Program-made: the position numbers and the translations under genes
NCBI GenBank assembly: GCA_977006965.1
Contig: OZ345360.1
Span: 868,001-932,000 of the forward strand
Direction: 5' to 3'
DNA: 64,000 nucleotides
Origin: Phymatolithon calcareum
Lineage: Eukaryota > Rhodophyta > Florideophyceae > Hapalidiales
Notes under the pieces: generated by a model
The model's database searches: none
Told to the model about the DNA's origin: nothing
The model's input: the letters and a program-made list of their open reading frames with translations, nothing else
Shown here: one piece after another, positions 63,801-64,000 of the stretch
How positions within the stretch are numbered: position 1 is the stretch's first letter
Layout: each line of letters starts with the position of its first letter

Positions 63801-64000
63801 GTCGCAAATGGTATTCCTGTCACAGCTGCCGGGGCGGTTGGTAGCGCAAGACATGTTGGCATGGCTCCCAGTTTTGCAATACCTTATGGAATGTATGGCG
63901 GCAGTCCTGGTTTCGATTCTAACGGTTTTTCGAGCATGAACGAGGCAAATCAGTTTGCTGCATTGCATGTTGCTTCGCATCAGAATCAGGCCAGAGCACA
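60888..64000 (+). CDS. CRY: Plant-type cryptochrome / photolyase-family protein, C-terminus beyond window
   Basis: 1037 codons open to the window edge. The photolyase N-terminal domain starts VVWFRGHDLRVEDHPAL (about residue 66). FGELSPRRM begins the FAD-binding part, which is then interrupted by about 105 low-complexity residues (about 336-440). It resumes at FLKNLCLRDFGYHVLFHHP, followed by GNTGYPLVDAAMRELRSTGW, NALGWQW and DPNGDYVRRWVPELARLP. HQPWNASESVQVAAGLRLG matches the plant CRY block after the FAD domain. Residue Asn560 stands where plant cryptochromes have Asp and photolyases have Asn near flavin N5. A C-terminal extension of at least 350 residues, basic at first and later rich in Met/Gly/Pro/Gln, resembles a signalling tail. 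It is presumably a blue-light receptor; photolyase activity cannot be excluded. Confidence 0.9.
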   Translation, partial: MLREGPATLAPNPKRRRTHISASQSQLPQSPSPLTPGHPDGPRLPTSVPAASASPPPSAAKWFRNPSVVWFRGHDLRVEDHPALLAAAQRGGPVAPLFIWDEEDNFGKDLGEMKRWWLEHSLLELAKDLKKLGVPLYLRVGRSTVELRKFLKATGADAVFWNRCYEPDLLQRDEEMRAELGLDGMTAESFKAELLVEPWELSNSSANPVFNTFHSYMRAWMAFPPPPQPFPCPSRLQSISSEVTVGEVSDLRLRYPQALANGLSKIWTPGSAQANVQLEKFLQEIFPVFGEARCRRHFSGTSRLSPHVRFGELSPRRMYHATKARVSRWDPTREQSTPLATVLGLTAGGKPDLAHASDCLRKTTAVEDSNEKASDDSESSTRSSLTPNHKEARSVLENGPVLGTGRENGLSSKKVAKKPRSVRATNEDKNSEVEGHNGCNFVGMPHIALSAKAFLKNLCLRDFGYHVLFHHPTFGTKSLVPEFDCFKWAPDEGSFDAWRLGNTGYPLVDAAMRELRSTGWVHNSMRFLLACFLTKYLLLPWQRGVKEFYGLLLDGDNSSNALGWQWTSGSNTDSFPFSCLVNPVRFGNILDPNGDYVRRWVPELARLPKEFVHQPWNASESVQVAAGLRLGESYPMRIVETGEARRRAKDAMLRMKTIFTQMRPSRLLSNLSLDALVREWPQDSMCSDEDDPQGGRLGLLPSLWSLLQSNDSSSTDFGAKPVSGHEVDRNVADSVAARAACDNHNSIEHALITAHSTSGQNNTSGNLHSSNDKRRGVGKRKKALRPKKPAAVPSAAEDTVLTPEVSPDHVQRIKNSSQKESNSNFPTVPQKRSGLSSRLLAYGGLPPYPSVGQHPAANPHYQQLIVQAQLNQVHQQASQHQMPNNGMVFEGMYSAGVTTAPGTGLPISNFPVLMGHGPGGVDSGLPSGMNPLDFSNPAFYAHQMNMSHMYGLTSVMPMMPSPMGGRPDADQVANGIPVTAAGAVGSARHVGMAPSFAIPYGMYGGSPGFDSNGFSSMNEANQFAALHVASHQNQARA

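Overview
The window reads as nuclear DNA of a photosynthetic eukaryote, most probably a red alga (inference, leaning to an intron-poor multicellular red alga). Plastid proteins are encoded here with N-terminal targeting extensions: magnesium chelatase subunit H, the MPBQ/MSBQ methyltransferase VTE3 and CP12, whose presequence begins MAFVSS. They sit among ordinary eukaryotic genes (CCT5, U2A', TAP42, TRAPPC4, ATE1, PEX22, SRPK) and plant-lineage regulators (a CCT-motif protein and a plant-type cryptochrome). Long genes are mostly single-exon. Several short genes are spliced, with introns of about 70-180 nt, GT..AG ends, and in many cases a CTAAC/CTAAT branch-point-like motif, twice a perfect TACTAAC. 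Several of these genes appear only after joining exons, so the spliced models below are my reconstructions.

Layout. 1-17 kb: SRPK kinase (cut by the left edge), bZIP factor, RecQ helicase, CCT-motif protein, a nuclear coiled-coil protein, RAMP4/SERP1, an RsuA/RluF-type pseudouridine synthase and a FAM185A-like beta-repeat protein. 17-34 kb: CCT5, a spliced 88-aa protein, spliced TRAPPC4, an LRR-WD40 protein, VTE3, spliced ATE1 and ChlH. 34-45.6 kb: a gene-poor tract surrounding one large gene, a STAND/NLR-type protein with an NB-ARC ATPase and 19 almost identical 43-residue WD40 repeats. 45.6-64 kb: a dense block with a BRSK-like kinase, U2A', TAP42, spliced CP12, a tandem CobW protein, spliced BLOC1S2, an atypical SDR, PEX22, a Ser-rich protein, a spliced SVIP-like protein and a plant-type cryptochrome running off the right edge.

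The most interesting element is the NB-ARC/WD40 gene (38193-43343). Its repeats are near-identical except at a few positions expected on the ligand face of a WD40 propeller. This is the architecture and variation pattern known from fungal HET-E/HNWD non-self recognition genes. Second-tier points are a CP12 without its N-terminal cysteine pair, a double CobW protein with a dead first GTPase, a cryptochrome with a photolyase-like Asn at the flavin site plus a large insertion in the FAD domain, and intergenic pairs of adjacent hairpins.

The genes do not form operons or an evident pathway cluster. Several divergent pairs probably share promoters: pseudouridine synthase/FAM185A, U2A'/TAP42, CP12/CobW and SVIP/cryptochrome. 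I saw no convincing tRNA, rRNA, CRISPR array or intact transposon.
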